From assembly GCA_017465885.1 (NCBI GenBank), contig JAFTVG010000003.1, positions 1 to 35,786 on the forward strand: a stretch of DNA of 35,786 nucleotides, in the 5' to 3' direction. Shown here piece after piece: positions 21,376 through 30,205 of this stretch. The stretch is from Clostridia bacterium (GTDB taxonomy: Bacteria > Bacillota > Clostridia > Oscillospirales > CAG-272). The number at the start of each line of letters is the position of its first letter. Within the stretch, counting starts at the first letter, position 1. The notes beneath the pieces were generated by a model. That model saw nothing but the letters and a program-made list of their open reading frames with translations, was not told the DNA's origin and made no database searches. Made by a program: the position numbers and the translations under genes.

Positions 21376-22046
21376 TTACCATTTTGCTATCTGTATGGGG
21401 TCTAAATAGTAGTCATAGCCAATACCACAACTCACTCCCGAAGAAAATGTCATACATGTTGCTTGGGTAGAATTAATTGGTCCGTCTTCCGGAGTCCAAC
21501 AATGGTCCACTCCAAAATTGTACCCTCCAAACACATCTACAAAGTTTCCTGCATAATCTTGAGGATCTTCATAATTAGAAACAATGCAAGCTGAATAACT
21601 TACACCAGAAGAATATCCGTATCCGCCGCCACCATGAGCATACAAATTTACCTCATCTTCATCAAAATCTATTACTATAGATACCCCCCTTTCCCATAAG
21701 TTGAACCTGAAATTTGACCTGAGCAAGATAAATCAAGAACCATTGCAGAATCAGTCGCTGCTGCATAGGTCAAAACAGCGCCCGTTTGTAATAGCAACTC
21801 CTGCAATTACAGCGCCAACTGGAGACCCAATGCCAAAAGTAGCAATTGTTATGGCAGTACCCACAATAATACCAACGCCAACAATAACACCTCCCCAATC
21901 CCAGTAGCCTGTCGGATCATATCCCATAACAGGATTATTCTCACAGTAAGCGAACAGATTAAAACTTAGGAAGGTTCCCGTTGCGCCAAGATACCCAATA
22001 CCATCAGAACTAATAAACCTACCCACAGCGGGATCGTAATTGTGGT
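21376..22046 (-). pseudogene. RHS-repeat protein C-terminus, truncated and frameshifted
   Basis: From 22046 the minus strand reads NYDPAVGRFISSDGIGYLGA and LFAYCENNPVMGYDPTGYWD, the RHS core end (GRFISxD ... NPVxxxDPTG). A hydrophobic stretch and an unassigned C-terminal domain follow, with GGGYGYSSGVSYSACIVSN, GVDHCWTPEDG and GIGYDYYLDP. Two shifts break it: one extra G near 21778-21787 and one missing G in the G6 run at 21685-21690. They cancel, so the end is in the original frame. Homopolymer sequencing error is possible. Everything 5' of the core end is missing and an in-frame TAA sits at 22047-22049, marking a junction with the recombinase region. The C-terminal domain would be the effector part of an RHS toxin. 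Confidence 0.8.
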
Positions 22047-22128
22047 TTTAGCTGGCACAAAAATTTATATTCTCGTTTTGCACCAACATTCCTTTCATAA
22101 TTTTTGATTTATTAATGCTGATATGTAG

Positions 22129-22164
22129 TGGACTGACCTGAAAAATCAGGTCGGTCCATTCTGT
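22129..22164. terminator. Hairpin at the end of the recombinase operon
   Basis: 13-bp stem (22129-22141 with 22146-22158, one G-T pair) and an AAAA loop. The U-run is on the plus strand (TTCTGTTTTT), but its place just past the operon stop suggests it ends the minus-strand transcript, or is part of the element end. Confidence 0.5.
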
Positions 22165-22166
22165 TT

Positions 22167-24113
22167 TTATCCAATAATAAGGTTGCCATGCATATCGTAA
22201 AGCCTAACTTTTCGTTTACGAATACCGCGTTCAAAAGAAGTGTATACCTCCGTTGTCTTGGAGACGCCTTCCATCGTAGGAACAATTACTGCATTAACTC
22301 TTCCCTGTCGAACAGCTCGCTGCATTTCCTTGAATCCGTTGGCAGTCAAACTAAGACCTGCGTTGTCAAACGAATCACCAACAACTTTCAATCCAAGTCT
22401 TTCGGCACATTCAGAAACGGACTGCCTAACATCATTCAATTTATCCCAACCTTGATCGGAGCAATAATATAGCCAAACACGATTTGATATTTCCATTTCA
22501 GGGACATCATCTACTGTTCGGCCATCTTTCTTTTTCATTATATCACAGAAATATGAAAATTTCCACTCTATATGAATTTTTCCTTCCAAATAGATTGTGA
22601 TGGATTTAACGAGGCAATCTACCAATGCTTTATCAAGTTTTTCAATTGATAGTAATCGTTTTAGCAGTTTGCGTTCGTTTTTCTCCTCTTTTGTAGTTGG
22701 AATGCCTGCAAGCTCTTCTTCGAGTTTTGCAATATCTTCCCGACAGTGTTGTATAAGATCATTGTTTGCAACAGTCTTCATTGTGTATTCTGAGTTGTCG
22801 ATTTTTTCGTCCATAAGTGCTTCGAAAAGATGATTGTTTTTCAAAAGTAATTTCTCCTCTTGAGCCTTTAATTGACGAATCTTCTTTTTTAACTCAGATG
22901 CTTTTGTCTGTGCTTCGCTTTTCTTGTTATCGACCTCTGTCAGTGCATCAATCGCAACAAGAGCCATTTGTTTTGCTGCCGTTAAAACAACATCAGCAAG
23001 TTCTTGTTCAAGAACCCTGTTCCCGTAACAAGCCACGTCCGAGAGCACATGCGTATGACATTGATAATACGGATACTTTGCAGGGTGGTACGTTGGTGCA
23101 TAACCACAATGTCCGCACCGAATATTTCCCGAAAACAAGCGATCTGAATTTTCATTCTTTTTCTTGCAATGCTTCTTCAATTTCAGTTGTACCCTATCAA
23201 ACCTATCCTGTTCAATAATTACAGGATGCATGTCGGGAACAACAATCCATTGATCCTTCGGAACGTCAACAGACCGTTTTGAACCAACAGATACTACCTT
23301 TGTTCGACCGTAAATGCTTTTACCGGTATAACGCTCATCCTTCAGTATTCGCAAAACGGCAGATGAGGTCCACATCTTGCCATGGTTCTCATCCTTCAAA
23401 TACCACTTGAAGCCACTTTGCTTTGACAAAAAAGCCATAGGTGTAGGCACATTTTTATCGTTAAGTTTCTTGGCAATCTGCGTTGTCTTCATTCCGCGCT
23501 CAACCCATTTAAAAATCTTACGTACAACATTGGCTGTATCGTTATCAATTACGAGTTTATACTTCTCTTTTGGAGATTTCATATAACCGTAAAAAGCAAA
23601 ACTGCTGTGATACTTCCCTGCCTCAAAAAGTTGCTTTTTAGTAAGTTTCAACTTTTGAGACAATTCCTTACTGTAAAGATCATGCATTATGTTCTTAAAA
23701 CCAACATCAACCATACCGGCAGAACCATATTGCAAGTTTTCACTATCATAATCATCGTTTACAGAAATAAAGCGAATCTGCAAAAACGGAAAGATCTGTT
23801 CAAGATGATCGCTGACTGTGATATAGTCACGTCCCCATCTCGAAAAATCCTTTACTATAACGCAGTTAATCTCACCATTCTTTGCAAGCTCTAACAGTTT
23901 AGTGATTCCCGGTCGGTTAAAGTTTGTTCCGCTCTTACCGTCATCGACAAATTCAATAACCTTGATTTTCTTGCCTGCAAATTTCGCCTGGATAAATCCA
24001 TCTATAAGCTTGCGCTGATTCTTTATACTGTTGCTTTCATCTTTTTCATTCGGATCCAAATCCCCGTCTTCAAGAGAAAGACGCAGGTACTTAGCAATTA
24101 TATATTCAGCCAT
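22167..24113 (-). CDS. Large serine recombinase with extra C-terminal resolvase-like domain
   Basis: 648 residues. The resolvase catalytic domain (about 5-160) shows the nucleophile Ser13 in KYLRLSLED, DGKSGTNFNRPG and VKDFSRWGRDY. The recombinase DNA-binding domain (about 185-300) includes WTSSAVLRILKDERYTG. A zinc ribbon (CGHCG ... C ... C, about 330-365) and a long coiled coil (about 390-480) follow. Unusually, residues 544-648 form a second resolvase-like fold (VRQSVSECAERLGLKVV, GFKEMQRAVRQGRVNAVIVP, RKRKVRLYDMHGNLI) without the catalytic Arg pair. It overlaps the upstream recombinase gene by 8 bases, so translation is probably coupled. It acts in excision or integration of the element. 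Confidence 0.88.
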   Translation of the reverse strand: MAEYIIAKYLRLSLEDGDLDPNEKDESNSIKNQRKLIDGFIQAKFAGKKIKVIEFVDDGKSGTNFNRPGITKLLELAKNGEINCVIVKDFSRWGRDYITVSDHLEQIFPFLQIRFISVNDDYDSENLQYGSAGMVDVGFKNIMHDLYSKELSQKLKLTKKQLFEAGKYHSSFAFYGYMKSPKEKYKLVIDNDTANVVRKIFKWVERGMKTTQIAKKLNDKNVPTPMAFLSKQSGFKWYLKDENHGKMWTSSAVLRILKDERYTGKSIYGRTKVVSVGSKRSVDVPKDQWIVVPDMHPVIIEQDRFDRVQLKLKKHCKKKNENSDRLFSGNIRCGHCGYAPTYHPAKYPYYQCHTHVLSDVACYGNRVLEQELADVVLTAAKQMALVAIDALTEVDNKKSEAQTKASELKKKIRQLKAQEEKLLLKNNHLFEALMDEKIDNSEYTMKTVANNDLIQHCREDIAKLEEELAGIPTTKEEKNERKLLKRLLSIEKLDKALVDCLVKSITIYLEGKIHIEWKFSYFCDIMKKKDGRTVDDVPEMEISNRVWLYYCSDQGWDKLNDVRQSVSECAERLGLKVVGDSFDNAGLSLTANGFKEMQRAVRQGRVNAVIVPTMEGVSKTTEVYTSFERGIRKRKVRLYDMHGNLIIG

Positions 24114-25827
24114 TTTGTTTCATCTCACTTTCTTCTTTTTCAATTCTGTCACACAGACAGGCAAATTCGTCTCGGTATCTTGGTGTAATAATCACATTAT
24201 TGTTTTTATCCACCTCAATCAGTTCTATCAAAGATACACACATCTCCCTTGTTAACACTCTGGCTCTCGAAAACTTCTTCATGGAAGTCACATACGGACT
24301 TGTACGCACCTCATCAACACAAATCTTCGGTTTGCTTGTTGTTCCTGCGTTTATTTTCGCCTGACATGATGCAATCTCTGCTTCATATTTGGATTTATTA
24401 AAAAGGTAGTCTGACTCAGTAATAACGCCACTGATATAGCTTTCGAACGAACTTCGCAGATAAAACTCAAGTTTCTCAAGACGATCTCTAAGTGTTATTT
24501 CCTCATCAGTTTGCGTTTGTCTCAATTTCTCTGCATTTTCGTTAATGCGAACAATGCGTTCTTCAAGCTCACCTGCTAATTTTGCTTGCGACTTGATAAA
24601 AGCCAAAACAACACTCTTTAAATGTTCTTCACGAATAGTCGGTCTGTGTTCACATCCTCTTTCCTTATGGTCTCTGTATTTGGGACATCCATAATAGCGA
24701 ACAATATTAGTCGGCGTAACCGGTGTTCTTGCACGATACATGATTCTGCCACATTCACGACAGCGAAGCATACCTTTAAAAATATTTTCAGTTTTCTGCT
24801 TCTTGTCATTTTTCCATAAGGACTTTGCTTTCTTTTCCTCTTTTTTGAGCAACCGCTGAACAAAATCATAGGTGTCTTTATCAACAATCGGATCATTAAC
24901 ATTTTCAATAATCTCCCACTGTTCCTTAGGGACAAAATGCTTCTTAACTCCCTGATATAGTCTTGCAACTGTTTTCCCACGAACCATATGTCCGAGGTAG
25001 GCAGGATTTGTAAGAATACGCGAAATCGCCGACATATCCCAGTGCGGATTATCACTGATTTTCTTCACCAATCCCTTGTCATACAGATATTTCCTTGGAG
25101 ACGGATACTTTTCATCCATCGTTCTCATAATTGAATGAATACTTTCGCCTGCTTTTTTCAACGCAAATATTTCTCGTACAATTTCTGCTGCCGGTTCATC
25201 AATCAGGTATGGTTTTTTCTTATCTCCCGAAAGCCTATATCCGAAAGGTGCATTCTTTACATTGAATTCGCCGGCCCTTTTTTTCGCATCAAAGGCAGAA
25301 CAAATTCGCATTGACTTATCTTTAGCGTAAGCTTCATTCATCAGATTCTTTAAGTTGACAAGCAGATCTTTTGCAGATGCATTAGGATCAATATTGTCAA
25401 ACTGTTCAAGCATAGCGATGAACCGAGTCCCCATAAACGGAAAAATCTTTTCAATATACTCACCTGTTTCAATGTAATTTCGTCCAAATCGAGACAAGTC
25501 TTTCACAACAATGCAATCGATAATTCCCTTTCTCAAATCATTCATCATCATGTCAAAACCGGGACGATTAAAATTCGTCCCGGTCTCACCATTATCACGA
25601 TAAATTTTCACCACTTCGAGATCGGGCATTCCCGCAACATAATCCAGCAAAAGTCTTTCTTGGTTATAGAAGCTCTCGCTTTCCTTACCAAGTCCACCAT
25701 CCTCAACAGACAAGCGGACATAAATTCCCGTGCGGTAGCGTTTGGCAACAACACTAATCGCCGGAACAGTTTCTACAGCCGGTTCAAAAATACCGGCAAT
25801 CTTCTCACGGCGTTTCGTTCGTGCCAT
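24106..25827 (-). CDS. Large serine recombinase
   Basis: 573 residues from the ATG at 25827, which has AGGAGG six bases upstream. The ATG at 25833 touches that site and is unlikely. A 30-residue N-terminal extension precedes the catalytic domain: nucleophile Ser40 in GIYVRLSVEDG, DNGETGTNFNRPGF, VKDLSRFGRNYIETG. The recombinase domain (about 185-310, MSAISRILTNPAYLGHMV), zinc ribbon (CRECG ... YYGCPKYRDHKERGC) and coiled coil (about 410-480) follow. All catalytic landmarks are present. It is the middle gene of three, overlapping the end of the PcfJ chimera upstream and the next recombinase downstream. Confidence 0.9.
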   Translation of the reverse strand: MARTKRREKIAGIFEPAVETVPAISVVAKRYRTGIYVRLSVEDGGLGKESESFYNQERLLLDYVAGMPDLEVVKIYRDNGETGTNFNRPGFDMMMNDLRKGIIDCIVVKDLSRFGRNYIETGEYIEKIFPFMGTRFIAMLEQFDNIDPNASAKDLLVNLKNLMNEAYAKDKSMRICSAFDAKKRAGEFNVKNAPFGYRLSGDKKKPYLIDEPAAEIVREIFALKKAGESIHSIMRTMDEKYPSPRKYLYDKGLVKKISDNPHWDMSAISRILTNPAYLGHMVRGKTVARLYQGVKKHFVPKEQWEIIENVNDPIVDKDTYDFVQRLLKKEEKKAKSLWKNDKKQKTENIFKGMLRCRECGRIMYRARTPVTPTNIVRYYGCPKYRDHKERGCEHRPTIREEHLKSVVLAFIKSQAKLAGELEERIVRINENAEKLRQTQTDEEITLRDRLEKLEFYLRSSFESYISGVITESDYLFNKSKYEAEIASCQAKINAGTTSKPKICVDEVRTSPYVTSMKKFSRARVLTREMCVSLIELIEVDKNNNVIITPRYRDEFACLCDRIEKEESEMKQNG

Positions 25828-28813
25828 AAGCATCCTCCTTATTCATCATTTCGTTGATATATTTCTTTGCAATGTCATACTGATCCTGATAACGAAAGAC
25901 AACACGAAAACTGCTGTTTCCATATACCTCAATACGGTCAACCAGCATCACAAGAAGAACTCTATCGAGTTTGCGGACATTACCGTACTGTTTGAAGTAT
26001 TTGATCCAAGCCTTATCCGATGCTTTACCGAAAACAAGCTTATCCAATTCCTTCTGATGATTTTCGATAGCTCGTACAATGTCATCACACTTTTTAGTGT
26101 AGATAGCACTGTATTCCTGAAACATCTTTTCATTGATAATGCCTTCCGCATACTTTTCAAAAGTCATCCTCTTATAATTATTGTTCCTCTCAAGTTCTGT
26201 CTGTAACTTTTGGATTCTTCTGTCAATCAGTTGTGCTTCACGCTCTTTTTCTGGCAGCTTTTCAATATACCTAAGCATTTTTTCTATCTCTACAATAGAT
26301 GCGATATGCTTATTGATCACTTCGAGCAAAGCGTCAAAGATATCGTCTTCCTTAATAGAGTGCTTGAAACACTCTTTCTTGTTTCGCTTATAGGAAGCAC
26401 ATTCATAATACACATATCGTCTGTCCTTGTAGCTAACACAACGCCTTGACATAAGCTGATGACAATCGCCGCAAAACATAAGTCCCGACAGAAGGTGTAC
26501 AGTATCATTGGAACCTGATATACGCGAATCCACCAATAACAATCGCTGTACAATTTCAAACTCTGCCTTGCTTACAATTGCTTCATGTGTGTCCTCGGTA
26601 ATAATCCAATTTTCCTCAGCTCGAGGTACTGCCTTTTTTACTTTGTAATTAGGACGATGGCGTTTACCCTGAACCAAGCAACCGGTATATACTCTGTTGG
26701 TCAAAATCTTTGTAATGGCAGTTGCCGTCCATGGTTTATCAGGCTCCTTCGCTCTTCGAACAAACATGATGCAAGTCTTACCTTCAACAATTCTATCTGA
26801 GTAGGATCCAACACAGTGATTCAGCTTTCTGCCTTCCTCAAACAGATCCTTCATATCCCTCGGTGGAATAATCATATACTCATCCGTTTTATAGGAATAC
26901 AGCTTACCATATCGCTCGGTCTCGGCTTGAAAGAATTCATCCTTTTTGGCATCAAGAACAAGCTTTTGCTTCGCAACGGCTCTGTCGTGTTCTCTCTTCA
27001 AGCTGGATGGATATCTCGCTTTATTATCCGTAAGGTCCACCTCAATTGTTTTTGCAGCATGCAAATAGTCTCTCCAATCCGTGATCGCGTTCTTGGGTTC
27101 AAAGCACTGATTGATACGGACATGTTCCAAATACTCGCAAAGCCTCATTATGCTCATTTGAGATTCATGCATTATATCCGCAACCTGAGCAGACTGTACC
27201 CCGTGCAGTTCAAGCCACGCAATATCCTCCTCACGCACATTAGGATCTAATCGGTATAGCTCCTTGAATGTTTCCAAGCGAGAGTGAGAATCGCTGTCCT
27301 TCAGATAAATCTTAATAAGTCTTTCCGGAAGACCTACAACATCGGCGACTTTTCTTTGGGACAAATCCAAACTTAGCGTTTTATCGAAGTTTATACGATG
27401 ATGAATCTCATCCTCCAAGGTGTATACAAAACCTCTTTTGCAAAGCTGCTCGATAATGGGATACAAAGATTGAAAGCGGATATAGTGGATAATATCAGCA
27501 ATAGGGACTGAATGGGAGTACGCACTTTTGTGAACCTTGTAATCGATGAATTCACGAAGGCCCGTATATTTTAACGCTTCCAAATCGTCTAAATACTCAA
27601 GTTGCTTTATCGAGTAATGGAATTTGCTCGAAGCGTAATTCTTTTTCTTTACCCATACAACTTTATCTCCGTATCCCTCATTCACAAGAAAATGAACCCT
27701 TGGATCATTCCCCGGATTTAGTTCGATTATTGCTCGATATAATTCCTGTCTTTCATAAGCAGGAATAAAATCTTCGTCATAAGTGCATGTAATTTTTCCC
27801 GCACGAAGTAATACCGTATTGTCATCAAGCATCGACAGAACACCAACATCCTCATAGGTATTACCTACTATAAGCCGACTCTCTCGACCGGTACTTAGTC
27901 CGCATTCGGGACATTCCACATTGGAACGACTATATACCGTTTCTGAGCTGAATCTTGCTCCGCATGACATACAACAATACTCCATATGGTGCTTTCCGGT
28001 AATGACATCCTCCGAAACATCTCGACTGACAATCTGCTTAGCCGTGATTACTACTTCAGGAAACTCTGGAACATCAAAGGTATCCAGTGTCTGCTCTGCA
28101 TGAAGCTCTCCGAGAGGTTTTCGTGTACCGGTATCACGCCTTGACCAATAAGTATCAAACGCATTTAGCCACGAGTTCCCCTCATATCCCGTATATCCCT
28201 GCATCCAGGGAAGTTCAGATATTAACGCCAATGCATCATCCGATGCAACCGTTATGCAATTCCAACCACAAAATGCATTGTACAGAAACTTTGATGTTTT
28301 GGAACCATCATAATTAAACAAAATTTTGTGCGAAGCAGAAATAAATCCGTAATGAGTTAGTTCCAATTTCACCTCGAACGACTCCGGGACATCAGAATAC
28401 TCAAATACTATTGAGGGATCGTATTCAGATACAATAATTCCCGGTGTATCGTCAAGGATGGCTGCATCCACATATAAAAAGTACCGATAATTCCTAATTT
28501 GAACTCCATCATAAATTTGGAACGGACTGGTGCTTTTGTTATTATCTCGCGGCAATGTCTTCGCCGCAAACATGCGCTTTTTACATTTTGGGCATACAAG
28601 AGATTTCGCCGAACGTGCATAGTAGTTTGGGTACACCTTATCCCATTCATGCCTGCAGTGAGCGCAACGATATCTCACTTTTTCTTCTCCATCAGCTTTT
28701 GTACCACCGACCAAAACAGCGGGATACAGCGTATGCTCTGTTATATACGCTCTTACTTTTTCCTCATCCAGCATTGCTGCAACTCGCTCTGCTTGATTTA
28801 ACTTCTTTGCCAT
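25805..28813 (-). CDS. PcfJ-recombinase chimera: PcfJ-like protein fused to C-terminal half of a serine recombinase
   Basis: 1002 residues in one open frame. Residues 1 to about 694 are PcfJ-like. They have two zinc ribbons (CAHC ... CPKC at 50-77; C-x2-C ... CPEC at about 281-304) and the PcfJ core ending with DLFEEGRKLNHCVGSYSDRI and IMFVRRAKEPDKPW. From W695 the sequence is a serine recombinase without its catalytic domain: WTATAITKILTNRVYTGCL, a zinc ribbon (CGDC ... YECASYKRNKKEC, about 785-825) and a coiled coil to the end. The switch is at about 26731. PcfJ occurs in conjugative plasmids and elements with unclear role. AGGAGG precedes the start. The downstream genes overlap, so this chimera heads the recombinase operon. 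Confidence 0.85.
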   Translation of the reverse strand: MAKKLNQAERVAAMLDEEKVRAYITEHTLYPAVLVGGTKADGEEKVRYRCAHCRHEWDKVYPNYYARSAKSLVCPKCKKRMFAAKTLPRDNNKSTSPFQIYDGVQIRNYRYFLYVDAAILDDTPGIIVSEYDPSIVFEYSDVPESFEVKLELTHYGFISASHKILFNYDGSKTSKFLYNAFCGWNCITVASDDALALISELPWMQGYTGYEGNSWLNAFDTYWSRRDTGTRKPLGELHAEQTLDTFDVPEFPEVVITAKQIVSRDVSEDVITGKHHMEYCCMSCGARFSSETVYSRSNVECPECGLSTGRESRLIVGNTYEDVGVLSMLDDNTVLLRAGKITCTYDEDFIPAYERQELYRAIIELNPGNDPRVHFLVNEGYGDKVVWVKKKNYASSKFHYSIKQLEYLDDLEALKYTGLREFIDYKVHKSAYSHSVPIADIIHYIRFQSLYPIIEQLCKRGFVYTLEDEIHHRINFDKTLSLDLSQRKVADVVGLPERLIKIYLKDSDSHSRLETFKELYRLDPNVREEDIAWLELHGVQSAQVADIMHESQMSIMRLCEYLEHVRINQCFEPKNAITDWRDYLHAAKTIEVDLTDNKARYPSSLKREHDRAVAKQKLVLDAKKDEFFQAETERYGKLYSYKTDEYMIIPPRDMKDLFEEGRKLNHCVGSYSDRIVEGKTCIMFVRRAKEPDKPWTATAITKILTNRVYTGCLVQGKRHRPNYKVKKAVPRAEENWIITEDTHEAIVSKAEFEIVQRLLLVDSRISGSNDTVHLLSGLMFCGDCHQLMSRRCVSYKDRRYVYYECASYKRNKKECFKHSIKEDDIFDALLEVINKHIASIVEIEKMLRYIEKLPEKEREAQLIDRRIQKLQTELERNNNYKRMTFEKYAEGIINEKMFQEYSAIYTKKCDDIVRAIENHQKELDKLVFGKASDKAWIKYFKQYGNVRKLDRVLLVMLVDRIEVYGNSSFRVVFRYQDQYDIAKKYINEMMNKEDAYGTNETP

Positions 28814-29012
28814 TGTGATTCCTCCTTATTAATTTCAAAAATTGCAAAGGAAGATTAAATAAGGAGCTGACTATTGGCAAGAAAAAAACAGACATTTCAG
28901 TACTATTGTTTGGAACTTTTAAATGATATTCCCTTTCTGTAACACGACCTATACTAAACTGGTTGAAAAGACAGGAACTGTTCGACATAATTCGAGAGCA
29001 AGGCGAAAATAA

Positions 29013-29036
29013 AAGAGCCGGTATTTCTACCGACTC
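29013..29036 (-). terminator. Terminator of the XRE regulator at 29059
   Basis: 10-bp stem AGAGTCGGTA/TACCGGCTCT (one G-U) with a GAAA loop on the minus strand, then TTTATTTT. The interval 28814-29058 otherwise holds only the leader of the PcfJ chimera gene. Confidence 0.85.
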
Positions 29037-29058
29037 TTGGATATTCAATTTCAGGTAT

Positions 29059-29382
29059 TCAGTTTAAGGTCTTAAGATAGGCATCGATCATAACGGAAAC
29101 GTTCTCTCTTTGCTGAGGAGTTAGATTCTCCAATTTCTTGGTCAGCTCATCGTAAACATACGTCTTGCCGGAGTTTAACTCGCCGCGAAGTATAAAGTCA
29201 GAAGAAACATCCAGCGCATTCACCAAGCGGATGAACAGAGCCATACTCGGAAACTTTGCTCCACGCTCGATATCACTGATATATGTCGTACCGCAATCGC
29301 ACATCTCACCAAGCGCTTCCTGTGTGATATGTTTATTCAATCTGGCTTGCTTGAACCGCGCACCCATGGTCACCTTATCCAT
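29059..29382 (-). CDS. XRE-family regulator
   Basis: 107 residues. The HTH_3 domain covers about 8-66: GARFKQARLNKHITQEALGEMCDCGTTYISDIERG, then PSMALFIRLVNALDVSSDFIL. A short C-terminal helical part follows (LTPQQRENVSVMIDAYL), which probably dimerises. This form is common in clostridial mobile elements. AAGGGAGG lies before the ATG. An inverted repeat overlaps the promoter region, suggesting autorepression. It may also control the recombinase operon that follows on the same strand, though a terminator separates them. Confidence 0.9.
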   Translation of the reverse strand: MDKVTMGARFKQARLNKHITQEALGEMCDCGTTYISDIERGAKFPSMALFIRLVNALDVSSDFILRGELNSGKTYVYDELTKKLENLTPQQRENVSVMIDAYLKTLN

Positions 29383-29412
29383 CGTTGCACCCTCCCTTCA
29401 CAAATAGCATTA

Positions 29413-29433
29413 ACTTATATAAATAGTATAAGT
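29413..29433. promoter_or_regulatory. Candidate XRE operator
   Basis: ACTTATA (29413-29419) and TATAAGT (29427-29433), perfect 7-bp arms with a 7-base centre, about 35-50 bases upstream of the XRE start and overlapping AT-rich -10-like sequence. The binding role is inferred. Confidence 0.5.
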
Positions 29434-29513
29434 GTTTAGAGGTTTTCACAGAATAATCCAACTTTCTAACATTCGTCTATCTGTGAACTTTTATGCAACT
29501 TTTTTATGAAAAA

Positions 29514-29542
29514 TCGGCAGAACAGTATTTCTGCTCTGCCGA
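29514..29542 (-). terminator. Terminator of the RNase III-like gene
   Basis: 12-bp stem TCGGCAGAGCAG/CTGTTCTGCCGA (one G-U), loop AAATA, then TTTTT on the minus strand, 13 bases past the stop. Confidence 0.88.
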
Positions 29543-29554
29543 AATCCTCATTCA

Positions 29555-30088
29555 TTATGTCTGCTGTTTATGAACCTTGTTCACGTATATCGGGGTTTCC
29601 CCAATCACAATACCGTTCTTTTCAAAGAAGGTCATAACCCACTCCTTCGTATACTCATATCCTCGATCTTTATATATGGCACCCACAATGGCCTCGATAT
29701 ACAGGTCGTGCGCTGGGAGCGGAGGGTGAACGCCACCCGTTAAGTCATAATAGTCTCCGATATCATCGTAGGCAAATCGGTAAATTTGTTTTTCCCAATC
29801 CAGATGAAACAAAACCTCGTAGTCCTGGGGTCTATTCTTGTGATTATCTATTTCCGCCAAGGATTTCCCCTGCTCAAACAACACATCCGCTACAATCATT
29901 TTCAAAACAGCATTACCGAGTGCTGCCATCTGCCCGTTTGAATAGTTATCTCTATTCTTGCCACCGCCCGCCTTATGAGCGATAACCTTGCAGTACATTG
30001 CCTTTTCAAGCCAGGAGAGGTCTATGTATTCATAGCCGATGTACTCGGCAAGTTCTTTCATCCTGTTGCGAATCAATGTCCTATCCAT
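29555..30088 (-). CDS. RNase III-fold protein with most catalytic acids replaced
   Basis: 177 residues from the ATG at 30088 (GAAGGTG upstream). A start seven codons earlier lacks a good site. Segments align in order with the RNase III endonuclease domain. YEYIDLSWLEKAMY matches the first helix. NGQMAALGNAVLKMIVADVLF (51-71) stands where RNase III has the NERLEFLGDAVL signature, and LYIEAIVGAIYKDRGYEYTKEWV (129-151) where it has DxFEALIGAIYLDGG. Of the acids that bind Mg2+, the positions of E38, E41, D45 and D114 are Gly52, Ala55, Asn59 and Leu129. Only the E117 equivalent, Glu132, remains. There is no dsRNA-binding domain. It is probably a non-cleaving RNA-binding or structural protein. Confidence 0.65.
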   Translation of the reverse strand: MDRTLIRNRMKELAEYIGYEYIDLSWLEKAMYCKVIAHKAGGGKNRDNYSNGQMAALGNAVLKMIVADVLFEQGKSLAEIDNHKNRPQDYEVLFHLDWEKQIYRFAYDDIGDYYDLTGGVHPPLPAHDLYIEAIVGAIYKDRGYEYTKEWVMTFFEKNGIVIGETPIYVNKVHKQQT

Positions 30089-30156
30089 AATTTCACCTTC
30101 TCTATTCATTGCACTATATTATATCATAAAATTGTGACTTTTTCTACCCATTAAGC

Positions 30157-30184
30157 TAAGGCATCGCCGGTAAGCGATGCCTTA
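30157..30184 (-). terminator. Hairpin after the SanA-like gene
   Basis: 11-bp perfect stem TAAGGCATCGC/GCGATGCCTTA with a 6-base loop, 22 bases past the SanA stop. The U-run is poor, so termination strength is uncertain. Confidence 0.55.
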
Positions 30185-30205
30185 AGATTACACTTATACG
30201 GGAAT

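Noticed and set aside
28874..28942. A 22-codon plus-strand frame starting with TTG after AAGGAG, upstream of the PcfJ chimera
   Set aside because: The Shine-Dalgarno is good, but the peptide is very short, starts with TTG and is not recognised. It may be a relic of a divergent gene and is not listed as a feature.
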